From: Pelagophyceae sp. CCMP2097
Taxonomy: Eukaryota > Sar > Pelagophyceae
Length of the DNA: 64,000 nt
Direction of reading: 5' to 3'
NCBI GenBank assembly: GCA_026770575.1
Contig: MU657165.1
Coordinates: 846,182 to 910,181 of the forward strand
Numbering within the stretch: position 1 is the stretch's first letter; each line of letters starts with the position of its first letter. Under the pieces are notes generated by a model. It was not told the origin of the DNA. It worked only from the letters and a program-made list of their open reading frames with translations, and did not search any database. Below, in pieces: positions 49,861-59,597 of the stretch. The position numbers and the translations under genes were made by a program.

Positions 49861-50705
49861 ATGCAGGCACGGCCCGGCGTCCGCGGCGCGGCGGTGGCCC
49901 GCGGGGGATGTCGTGAGATGAGAGGCTGCTCCCCGTGCGCCCGCGCGCCCGCTCCCCGAGACGCAGCCGCGCGCGCCTTCGAGGGATCCTCCGGGGCCGA
50001 GCCCGAGTGGCCGTATTCGCGTCGAGTGGGCGCGCGGCGCCGCCGCCACGGTCGGCGACGCGCCCTTCCTCGCAGGCTCTCCTCGTCGCTCTGTGCCTCA
50101 CGTCGGCGGCGGCGTTCGCGCCGGTGGCCACGCCGGCGCAGACGTCTGTGCTCGCGGCCAAGGGCTCGCAGTCCCAGTCGTTCGACGAGTTCGACGAGAT
50201 GCTCGTGGGCGTGCAGGCGCCGGCCAACTTCTTTGACCCGCTGGGCTTCGTCGAGAAGGACGGCCCCGAGGCTTTCATCCGCCGCCGCGCCGTGGAGCGC
50301 AAGCACGGCCGTGTCTCCATGGCGGCCATCACGGGCGTCATCGTGCACAACGCGCAGATCGAGTTCCCCGGCTACCTCTCCAAGTCGGAGAACATCAAGT
50401 TCTCGGACATCCCCGACGGCTTCAAGGGCATCTTCGCCGTGCCCAAGGCAGGGCTCTTCCAGATCCTTCTGTTCGTCGGCCTCATCGAGCTCGCCTGGTG
50501 GCCGGCCAACAACTACTCCGGCGACTACGGCTGCGGCTTCTTCGGCAAGTCGTACGAGGGCGCGGAAAAGGTGAAGAAGCTCAACGCGGAGATGGCCAAC
50601 GGCCGCCTCGCCCAGCTCGGCATCATGGGCGCCCTCTTCGCAGAGGGCCAGACGGGCCAGACCCTCGCCCAGCAGTTCGAGACGCTGAACTTCTCGGTGC
50701 TCTAA
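49861..50705 (+). CDS. Fucoxanthin chlorophyll a/c-binding (light-harvesting) protein
   Basis: Main exon 50076-50705. The short first exon starts at ATG 49861 and ends at 49878 with a GT donor (MQARPG) or at 49866 with a GC donor (MQ); both are in phase. About 212-216 residues. The bipartite presequence is ALLVALCLTSAAAFAPVA, the diatom/pelagophyte-type plastid signal. LHC helices follow: FDPLGFVEKDGPEAF, helix 1 RRRAVERKHGRVSMAAITG, helix 2 GLFQILLFVGLIELAWW, helix 3 KKLNAEMANGRLAQLGIMG. The paired E and R/H residues bind chlorophyll and stabilise helices 1 and 3. It binds fucoxanthin-type pigments in the thylakoid antenna. This gene is the clearest pointer to a stramenopile alga. Confidence 0.92.
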
Positions 50706-51171
50706 AGAGCACCAAGAAGTTGGGCCAGGCACCTGAAAAGGAAGGCCACTCTTTAAAAAAATGCCCTTTGGCCGCAAGTCACATTGAGTAGGCCCCCGCG
50801 TCGTGGAGAGGGCGGGCCTCGGGACGTCGCACGCCCGAACCGGATCAGTCGAGAGCATCCGCCATATTTTGATCTCGAACTCCGAATTTGACCGCCATAT
50901 TTTGATCCTGATTTGACCTCGCACTTAGGGTATGTAGCGTCACTCTAGGTAGCGTTTCTACGGTGCAACGCGGGCGACGGGCGCCCCACTGCGCCCATGG
51001 AGCGGCCGCGCTCGTGACGAATGCTTATATGAGCGGGCAACGACGTAGCTATTTGAAACGTCCAAGCAGATCGCGCTGTGCAGACTACAGTTTTGAGTTC
51101 CGGGAGGATTCATCTAATCTTTTAAGGCCCATAACCTCCGCAAAACGTTCGCTGCCCAACGACTCAGCGCC
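50706..51171. other. Intergenic region with duplicated AT-rich motif
   Basis: About 465 bp between the light-harvesting and SPATA4-like genes. The 16-mer ccgccatattttgatc appears near 50870 and again near 50892. No gene recognised. Confidence 0.6.
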
Positions 51172-53401
51172 ATGGAGGGGGCCCCCTCCCCGACGAATGC
51201 GGCGGAGTCGCCGCCGCAGATGCTGTCGCGCGAGGTCCTGCGATGGGTCCAGTCGCTGGTGCGTGATTGCCTCGGGAGGTCTCTGTTCTCTGGCGCAGTC
51301 CCGGTCGTGGTTCGGGCGTGTTCCTTTCCGAGGCCCTTTTGCCGCTAGGACCTGGCGTACAGCGTGAAGAACGTGAAGCGCGACTTTTCCAACGGTTTCC
51401 TCGTCGCGGAGATTTACAGCCGCTACTACGACAAGGACGTGCAGATGCACTCGTTTGACAACGGCGTCGCGCTCCGCATCAAAAAGGACAACTGGGGCCA
51501 GCTTTTGAAGTTCTTCCGCCGCGTCGGCCTCGAGCAGATGGCCGCGCAGGCCGACGTCCACGCCATCATCCACTGCGAGGACGGCGCCGTCGTCGCCTTT
51601 GTGAACCGCATGTACGAGGCGCTCACGCAGCGCTCGGTGCAAAAGGTCGCGCGGAGGCCGCTCCCGGAGAAGCCGCCGCCGTACTCGCGCGAGACGGGCG
51701 CCGCCGCCATCCGCAACGAGATGCGCGGTGCGTCGGACGAGGCGCCCCCGGGGAGCGTCGCCGTCGAGGCGCCCCCGGGGAGCGTCGCCGTCGGGCGCGG
51801 GACGCGTGCACGTAGGCTCGGCGCTGGCGGAGACGTCGGACGAGGTGTCGCGGCAGGGCCTGCTGCACGCGCGCGTGGAGCGGCACGAGCGCGACTTGCA
51901 GGAGGAGCGGTCGCTGGAGCCGGAGCGTTTCGCGCCGCGGCGCGTGGCCGCGGGCTCCGTGGCGTCCATCTCGCGCGCGCCGCCGCGCGCCGTGGGCGCC
52001 GAGGCGCCCGCCGTGCCCCAGGTGCAGGTCAAGGAGATTTCCGTCCGCCAGGTGGACCGGTCCGTGGCGCACCTCCGCGGCGGCGCTCAGCGGCCCGAGC
52101 CGCAAGACCTGAGCCGCAACGTGGCGCAGGCCATCCCCGTCTCGCGGGCGCCCGAGAGCCCGGGCGCGGCCGCGCGCCGTGGCGTCTCGTACGAGGAGGA
52201 CCCGGCCGACGCTTCTTACGACGACGAGCCCGTGAGGTCCTGCACCGCCATCCTAGCGGAATGCGTCGGCGGCGGCGGCATGCAGTCCGAGGAAAAGTCC
52301 GACGACGCCGTCGACGCCTTCCTCCACGACTTTGGCGGCGCTTCCAGCTCGGGCGCCGCGGTGGCGCGCCTCGCAGACGCCGGCTCCGCGCTCGCGGCGT
52401 CGTGCGCCGCGGACCCGGCGGCGGGCCTGGCGCGCGTCGGCGGCCTGCTGGCGGCCCTCGTCTCCCGTGCCGGCGACGATTCGGTGCTCGTGGCGGCGGC
52501 GACGGCGTGCGGCACCTTTGGCCGCGAGCTATGCAAGCGTAGCCCCCCAATCGCCGCGGAAGCCTTTTTCGACCACTGCATGCCGCGCTTTGTGGCCCAC
52601 CTCGCCTCGGACGACGACGAGGCGAAGCGCCGCGCCATTTGCGCGCTGGCCTACGACTTTACGCCGCGCGCCGCGGCGGACCACCTCGTCGCCCTGCGGC
52701 GCGTCCAGGCGGCCCTCGCCGGCGAGGAGCCCGCCGCGTTCTTGCGCTGCATCACCTGGCTGGCCCAGGTCGACCTCGCCTCGCTTGCGACGTCGGACCG
52801 GAGCGCGTTGGTCGACGTCCATCTGTACTACGTCTCGCTCTGCCTCGGGCGCCCCGAGCCGGAACTGCGCGCCTCGGGCGTCGCGGCGCTCGCCGCCGCG
52901 TTGCCGCGGCTCCCGGGCATCCTCGCGCCCTACCTGCCGAAGATGGCCGCGCTCGCGCGCGACGACGGCGGGTGGGAGACGCACGTCGCTCTCGTGGCGC
53001 TCGCCGCGTGCGCCTTGGACGGCGCGGCGACGGACTACGCCGCGTTGGGCGCCGAGGTGCGCGACGCTCTGTGGCAGATCATCGCCGACACGTTTGGGCC
53101 CGGCGCGTCGCTGCAGGCCAAGCTCGCGGGTCTCGTCGCGCTGGCGCCGCTCCTCGAGCGCGAGGGCCGCGCGCGCGCCAACTACGTCGCGACGCTCCTC
53201 AGCCTCGGCGCCGAGGAGCGCCTCGGCGCCGTGGCCCACGCCGACGCCGCGCACGACCTCAAGCTCACGGGGCTCGTGCCCACGATGGTGCCCCAAGCCA
53301 TCCGCGACGCCGTAGACGCCGACTTCCTCGTTTCGCTCGTCCAGCAGCTCGAGCCGAACTCGCCCGCCGCCGAAGAGATCGCGCAGCTCCTCGCCGCGTA
53401 G
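51172..53401 (+). CDS. SPATA4-like CH-domain protein with armadillo-type C-terminus
   Basis: Exons 51172-51258, 51349-51727 and 51816-53401; introns 90 and 88 nt; 683 residues. Residues 15-135 form a SPEF1/SPATA4-type calponin-homology domain: MLSREVLRWVQSLDLAYSV, KRDFSNGFLVAEIYSRYY, MHSFDNGVALRIKKDNWGQL, IIHCEDGAVVAFVNRMYEAL. A disordered linker leads to an alpha-helical, HEAT/armadillo-like region from about residue 330 (RRAICALAYDFTPRAAADHL, ALAALPRLPGILAPYLPKM). SPATA4/SPEF1 CH domains bind microtubules and occur in ciliated lineages. The role in this alga is unknown. The 27-bp tandem duplication lies in intron 2, not in the exon. Confidence 0.82.
51739..51792. repeat. 27-bp perfect tandem duplication in SPATA4-like intron 2
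   Basis: Two adjacent identical units (51739-51765 and 51766-51792), each with gcgcccccggggagcgtcgc. Both lie within the intron 51728-51815. Confidence 0.92.
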
Positions 53402-54074
53402 CGCGGACGCGCCCGGCGGGACGTTCTTGTGCCACGTGTGGTCAGTCTGAAGGCGACGAGGACCGCGGTCCCCCACTGTTCTAACCTAACCACCTCCCTT
53501 TGTAAACGACGCCCGCGCGCCCGGACGCCGTCGACTGTTGAGAGTAGTGGAGTCTCGTGTGTTACTACAAGGGGTATCGCTAATGACGCTGAGGACTTTC
53601 TGTCAATTGCAGTTTTCGTCGGTTGGAGTTTGGCCCTGTTGGGAGTCATACAATTGTAGAGGACGTCGCGCTGAGTCCGGAAATGCCATGTCCTAAAAAA
53701 AACTTTTGTTAAAAACGCTCAAACTAATTACAAGAGCGCGCCGGAGGCACACGGAGGACCCGAAGGATACAGCCAAATCCCATTGCAATGCCCACGTAAA
53801 TAATTGAAATTATTTAACTAATCGCTGAACTTTCAAATCCTCCTTATCTTTATTTTTATTATTTTATTTCTTATTGAGCTATTTATTTTTTCTTTTTTTT
53901 GCGGCCGACCAGATTCGAACCTGTGACCAAAAACTTCTTCTATGATGATTCCAATGAGGCTCCTGCTCGACCTCAACTCCCAATTTTAGCGATCGCATCA
54001 ACCACCAATCGCTAAATCGGCCGAGTTGCTGTTTTTTTCTTCCCAAAGGTGGAACCTCACGGATGGACCCGGCG

Positions 54075-54081
54075 ACGGACG

Positions 54082-54117
<36 letters not shown>
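54075..54117. repeat. (GACA)n microsatellite
   Basis: About ten units of gaca/gacg with single-base variants, inside the insertion. Confidence 0.9.
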
Positions 54118-54145
54118 TAATTGCCCCTGGTAATCCTTCAATCAA

Positions 54146-54208
54146 AGGACCCGAAGGGCCCTTGCCGTAAACTGACGTTGAATAAACGGCAAGGACCCTT
54201 CGGGTCCT
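54146..54208. repeat. 23-bp hairpin arms at the end of the insertion
   Basis: The arm aggacccgaagggcccttg (54146 onward) pairs with caaggacccttcgggtcct (ending 54208) with one mismatch and a loop of about 17 bases. Its core aggacccgaagg also appears at 53755-53766, near the other end of the insertion, in the orientation of a terminal inverted repeat. Confidence 0.88.
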
Positions 54209-54721
54209 GAAAAATCAGAACGTCTGTTTTGGCTCGTCTGAAGCGCCACTCGCGGCACTTGTATAGGACATGTCATATACCACCCCAGTACGTATGGACC
54301 CGCCCCGTCACATAGCCACAATTTCGATCCGGGCGGTCCTGCAATTGACAGCCGGGCCCGAACCTTCGCAATACGGAGGCAAAATCAGTTCAAAATCAAG
54401 GTAAGGAGGCAAATAATGATTTTATCAAGTCCAAAATATTGGGGAAAACGCTTGTTCACGCCCTTGCAAGGCGCCCTCCTCGAGGCTGATCATGTCACGG
54501 ACACCCCGGGGGGCAGGGAGGCCCATAGCGACCACGCCCACCCCCGCAGGCGGCCTCTGGGAGGCACAAACTTGCGCCCATTGAGATCGGCTTTATCGCC
54601 GATACCCCTTGTATGTCCATCTGAAAAGGCGCGACGCCCCGCGTCGCGAGAGAGGGCCAGCGGCGGCCGGGAGGGAGGGGCATCGTCTGCGCGGCGGCGC
54701 CGACGAGTCCGATGTGGCGTC

Positions 54722-56982
54722 CTAGGACTCGTCCTCGTCGAGGGCGCGCTTCTTCTCGTTTGACTTCCACTGCCGCGCCATTTCCAAGATCTTGAGGTTA
54801 ATGGGCGCTTTCCGTTCATCCGGGAAGATGTAGTCGTAGTACTCCTCGAAGCTCCCGTCCTCGGGTCCTAAGGGAGGCGCGTGACGGAGGGGCGGCAAAA
54901 GGCTCTCGGGAGATGCGGAAACGCACTCTCGCGGCGCTTCTTGACCTTGCGCGGCATGAGCGCGCGGACCTCTGCGAGGGCGTCCTTCCCCGGCGTGGAA
55001 GCTTCGAACGCGGCCCACGCCTCCAGGAGCACGACGCGCTCGTCCTTGCCGCCGTCGAGTTGCTTCAAATGGTCGTTGCCGCGTCGGTACGCGGCGCGCG
55101 CGTCTTCAAACCGCGGCGGTTCGCGCTCGGCGTGGTACCGCGCGTAGGCGACCCAGACCTTTACGTGCTGCGTCCGCTCCAGCAGCCGCTCGAAGAGCGT
55201 CGCCGCGCGCGACGGTGCAGACTCGTCTGGCACCTCGTCGTCCTCGTCGGGCTCCGCCTCGAGGTGCACCTCAAAGTCGATGAAGGCCTTCCACAGAGCT
55301 TCGGGCATGTCCAGCTGCGGCTGCGCCACCGCGAGCTCGTACACCGCGCGCGCGCGCGCCGCCTCGCCCACGGTGGCCTCGAGCGAGCCAAAGCCGGCCC
55401 AGGCGCGGCAGTTGGTGGGCGCCGCGTCGACGAACTTTGCGTAGATTTGCCGGCAGCGGTCCACTTCCCCGAGCTGCCGCTCGACTTCGACGTAGCCGAC
55501 GTACAGCTTGGGCTTGCCCAACTTCTTGCACTTGCCCAGCGCCTCGCCCAGGAGCCTGCGGGCCGCGCCCACGTCTCGGCACCGCACCTCAAACTGGGCG
55601 GCCAGGAGCCACAGTTTGGCAAACGTGAACGCGTGGTGCGGGACCACGTCCAAGGCCGCGCGATAAACAGCGCGCGCGCGGTCCAGGTCCTGGGCCTAGA
55701 GTGCACTTGACAGTCTTGGTCTTGAAAGTTCGAAAGCTCTCTCGCATCTACCAAAGGGCGCACCTCGAGCTCCTCGTACACGGCGTAGTTGATCCACAAG
55801 TAGACGTAGCGCCGCCAGTACTTTTTGTCCGCGGGAGGGATGTTGGAAATGGCGCGCTCGTACGCGTCGCGCACCAAGTCGGCGTTTCCGGCGCCCTCTT
55901 CTAAACGCACCAAGTCGAACCACGCGTCAAAGTCTCGCGGCGACTCGGCGACGCGGCGTTCGTATTCGCCGCGCCGTTTGGCCGCCACTTGGGCCTCGAT
56001 GCCCGTCACGCTGCCGTGTTTTTTTTCAAAGGCCAAAAATTGCTTGTGCAGCTCCGGCCCGTCGTCGCGCGAGACCTTGTTGGTGGCGTAGGCATAAATC
56101 GCACGCGCTCGCTCAAATTCCTTTTGCTGCTCCTCAAAGCGCGCGAAATTGGCGTACAACTTCGCTTCGTCGTGCTCCTCCATTTCCCACTCCCCAAGCT
56201 CCGCCAACGCGCGCTCGTAGACCTGCCTCGCCAAAGGCACCTGCTGCTGCCGCTCCTCCCACCGTGCGTACTTCAAATACGACGATAGGCGCGGGTGGCA
56301 GAGCACGAAGCGCTCCAAAACGGCGCGCGCGCGTCTCGCGTCCTTGCGCCGCTCCTCGAACTTGACGTAGGCGAGCCATGCGTTGTCGTCGGGCTCCCAG
56401 GCCATCCAGCGCTCGAAGACGGTGCGGCACGCACTCCACGACTCGACCATCTCTTCCATGTACGTGTACTTGTACCAAAACTGGTCGACGCGCGGCATGA
56501 TCGTGACGCAGCGGTCCCAGACGTTGCGCGCGTGGTTCACAAACTTGTTGCGCATCTCAAACTCTGCGTACTGCAGCCAGACGGACGCCGACCGGTGGTC
56601 AATGTCTAAAGCGCGCTCCCAAATCGAACGCGACCGCTCGTGCTCCGCCTGCGCCTCCTCCCACTTGGCGTACTTGACGTAGTTCCCCAGGTGCACGCGG
56701 TTCATGCGGATCGCGTCCTGTTTTCGCGTTTTCGCGGTGCGCGGGCAGCCTCTCCGTTCGAACCGCTCCCCCGGAAACCGCCCCCGGGAAACGCACCTCG
56801 AAGCCCTTGCGCTTGCCCATTCGGTACTCGCGGAGCTCATCCGGGTCCGTGATCTGGGTGCGGTGCGTCTTGTGGCCTTGGCCCTCACTGCGGTCATGGG
56901 CCTCGCGGAGCAGCTGCTCCGCGGTGATTTGGATCGCCGCCGGCGCGCGGTTCTTCACGCGCTGCGTCTGGCCCGCCGACAT
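54722..56982 (-). CDS. CRNKL1: Crooked neck-like splicing factor (CRNKL1/Clf1/Syf3)
   Basis: Exons 56982-56797, 56717-55764, 55695-54927 and 54867-54722; 684 residues, as expected. The N-terminus has [20 protein letters not shown] and [19 protein letters not shown]. About 15 HAT repeats follow: [111 protein letters not shown]. The end [20 protein letters not shown] is the family C-terminus. It scaffolds the NineTeen/Prp19 complex in pre-mRNA splicing, an important step in a genome this rich in short introns. All four exons are in phase. Confidence 0.95.
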
Positions 56983-57245
56983 CCTGCCGAGCGCCCCCGG
57001 CCCGCGACGATGGAGCACTCGACCTGCCCACGAGCAAGCGGTCAAAACCTCGGGTCGGCGACTCTAAAAAACTCGGTTTTAGGCGAGCGATGCGGCCAAA
57101 AAGTGCGCGAGGCCGAGGACGGACGGTGCGCCGCCCTTGGGCCATCGGCAAAGGGCATCGGGACCCGGCTCTCGGGGCTGCTCTCGGGAGTGCCTTTCTA
57201 GGGTCCAAAAGGGTCGAGAGAGGCAGGAGGAGAGTCTTACGGAGC

Positions 57246-59480
57246 CTAAATTGCAACCGCGCGGAAGTTCGCCCCGACAAACGGCGGCGCGTCCTTGTCC
57301 GCCGAAATGCGGAGCAGCTCGTTGTACTTCGAGACGTGCTCCGATCCCGAGAGGCCGCCGCACTTGATCTGACCCGCGCGGAGACCTATTTGCGGATGGT
57401 TTGGTCCGTAGAATCTGTCTTGATAAACTCGAAGACGGCGCGACCGACAAAAGCCGGTCGTTGGGAGCTCTGCAAAAAGGGCCTCACCGACGGCGAGGTG
57501 CACGACGAAGGCGTCGTCGGTTTCGCCCGCCGCCGTCTCGGCTGAGACGATGACGCCCCAGCCGCGCGCCTTTGCGCGCGCGGCCAGCGCGCAGGCGCCC
57601 GTGACGGTGCGGCCCTTGCGCAAAGTGAGGCAGAGCGTGTTGATGGTCTTGTGCTCGTCGAAGGCGTCGACGTCTTCGCCCGTCTCGCAGAGCAAATCCG
57701 CAACGAGTTGCACGGTGCACGCCTCGTCTCCCCCCACGGGCTGCAGGTCCAGCGAAAGGCCGTCCTCGGCCAGCTCGGCGCCGGCCTCCTTTAAAGTTTC
57801 AAAGTCGAGGCGCTCCTTGAGCTTCATGAACGCGGAGAGGTCCGTTTTGTCGAACGCGTCCTCCAACGAAATAATCGGAAAGTTCGACAGCAGCTCCACG
57901 AAGACGTCCTTGGCCTCGTCGGACGCGCGCACTTTCGAAGGCTCGAGGCCTTTGATCGGCTCGTCGCCTTGTTGCGGGGGCGGGGCCTTGCTCGCGTCGA
58001 ACCTGTCGAAATTGTAGCGCACGTCTGTGGGCTCGTCGTCGTCGTCGCTCTTCGTCGGCGGGATGGAATAAGCAGGCGCGCAGGCGTCCAAGCCGAGCTT
58101 GAAGAAATTCGGGTTGCCCCGCGCTCGGCGGCACGCCTCGAGTACGACTTTAAGAGCTTGCGCGGGCGTGGCATCCACGCACGCGCCCCCAAAAGCCCCC
58201 AGGCCTTTAAAATGCAGCGGCGGCTCCGATGCGGCGCAGCACGCTTGGAGGTGGCGAGCGACGTCGCCGCACGCCTCGACGGCGTCGGAAAAGCTGGAAG
58301 CCTGCACGGGGATGACGGAAATGTCCTCGAACGGCAGCTTCGTCGCAAAACCGTAGCCGCCGCCTACACGAGGCGCTCTTTGAGGAACCGCACCATCGCG
58401 TGGCGCAACCCCAGTCTCAAGTAGCCTCTCGAGTCTTTTCCTTAAGGCGCTGCCTCGTCGCCGTTGAGTACGGAGACCGAGGGCATGGGCAGCGCGGCGC
58501 CGGGCGACGCCGATAGAGCGGCGACGTGCTCGTACACCGCCAGCCCCGCGTGCTTGGCGCCCGCGCGGCAGCAGGCGACACTGCAGGCGAGGACTGCATT
58601 TGGGTGAGCGTCCGTTACGTTCCCAAGGACCGTGTCCATGGCTTCCTGGTCCAACACCTCGGCCCCGACGAGCGCGTCCGCGAGTGCCACAACCGACTCC
58701 GCCGCCCGCCGCAGGCCGAGGCCGCCGAAGCGCTCCTACCGGTGTCCTTGTCAGAGGGCCTTGGTCAGACGGAGGCGCATCGATGCAAGCGTTGCCTCGC
58801 CTCGTCGCCATCGTAGGGCCCCGTCGAGGTCGAGGCGTAGAACGACCCCTGCTGCGTCATGACCTCGACTTCCAGCGCGGGCGCGCCGCGGCCGTTAAGG
58901 ATTTCTCGCGCGGAGACGGAGATGATGGAGTTGGCAGTCTCCGACGAGCCTGGTTCAAAGACGTCAGCGTCTCGGATTCTTCGAGGGCGTGGACGCACCG
59001 CGGATCTTCTCCGCCATGTGGATGTAAGGGTCCTGCGCCGTGGCGGTCTCCGGTCTCCGTCCGACGCGCCCTCTGCGGAAACGCCGCCGCAAACGCAGCA
59101 AGCAACAAGAGGCCCGCACCTCGGGTCGAGTCTTGACGACTTCGTTCACGACGTCGTTCAAAGCCGTCTCGAGGCCTAGCACCATCCTCGTCCAAGTGTC
59201 GACCACAACGCGGCAGGCGGTGTCCAGGCCTCGGATGTGAAGACACCATGACCACCGCAGCGAGGCATGCACCACTCCATGGGAGAAGCACCGACGTCGT
59301 GTGTCCTCTCTCAACTGTGCCGGCGTCGCTCGTCAACCGGAGACCGGGAAACGTACCGTGCTCTTCGAGGTACTGCTCGATCACAGCGCGCTCCTAGGAT
59401 CGATGCAAGTGATGCGCGAGCCTCGCGGGGAATCGACGCACAGAGGACAACGCCGCCGTCTCCGCCGCGGACATGGTCAT
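57246..59480 (-). CDS. ENO4-like enolase homolog with RIIa/DPY30-type N-terminus
   Basis: Exons 59480-59442, 59393-59357, 59175-59120, 59032-58999, 58949-58771, 58735-58462, 58363-57488 and 57385-57246; about 544 residues. Residues 15-55 look like a RIIa/Dpy-30 docking helix pair (VIEQYLEEHGLETALNDVVN, VVKTRPEDPYIHMAEKI). The enolase fold follows: SVSAREILNGRGAPALEVEV, PMPSVSVLNGGGYGFATKLP, NFFKLGLDACAPAYS, FPIISLEDAFDKTD, HLAVGLRAGQIKCGGLSGSE, SKYNELLRI. Catalytic positions differ: INTLCLTLRKG where LLKVNQ holds the base Lys, and VSAETAAGETDD where SHRSGETED holds the His. It thus resembles ENO4, a sperm-flagellum enolase relative. The intron 58364-58461 appears to start GCGACG. The 35-nt intron 58736-58770 is uncertain. 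Confidence 0.75.
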
Positions 59481-59597
59481 CTGGGGACCTCCGATGGACC
59501 TTTGCGCCGCCGTTAGCAGGCACGCTCGCCGAAAAGCCCACGCGGCGTATGGCCCCCGTCTTCCGACTAGTGCACGGCATCGCACGGCGCCCGCAGC
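59481..59597. promoter_or_regulatory. 117-bp shared divergent promoter interval
   Basis: It separates the ENO4-like and coiled-coil start codons. With so little room, the two genes probably share control elements (inference). No TATA box seen. Confidence 0.5.

Larger units (their letters stand above)
53727..54209 (-). mobile_element. tRNA-derived SINE-like insertion nested in the repeat
   Basis: About 483 bp of markedly lower GC. On the minus strand it has an A-box-like aggtcgagcagg (53973-53962) and, 40 nt on, a B box ggttcgaatct (53921-53911). An A-rich tract follows down to about 53838. This is the internal pol III promoter layout of a tRNA or SINE. The acceptor stem does not pair, so it is not an intact tRNA. 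Towards the other end are a (gaca)n tract and a strong hairpin. The orientation and the boundaries come from comparing repeat copies 1 and 3. Confidence 0.6.
53700..54614 (+). repeat. Interspersed repeat family, copy 3, interrupted by an insertion
   Basis: The left piece 53700-53726 (aacttttgttaaaaacgctc, then aaacta) and the right piece from 54210 (aaaaatcagaacgtctg) join to give the same sequence as copy 1. The remainder follows copies 1 and 2 to gatacccctt gta at 54614. The interruption is 53727-54209. Confidence 0.85.

Noticed and set aside
53902..53990. Intact tRNA gene on the minus strand
   Set aside because: A and B boxes are present, but the acceptor strands do not pair and the T stem has a mismatch, so it is called SINE-like.
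54490..54819. Minus-strand frames running through the repeat into CRNKL1
   Set aside because: They continue past the CRNKL1 stop at 54722 only in other frames and lie in the interspersed repeat.
58736..58770. TGA codons here as a second selenocysteine site
   Set aside because: The TGA falls within a likely 35-nt intron, homologs lack a Sec position there, and no SECIS is seen after 57246.
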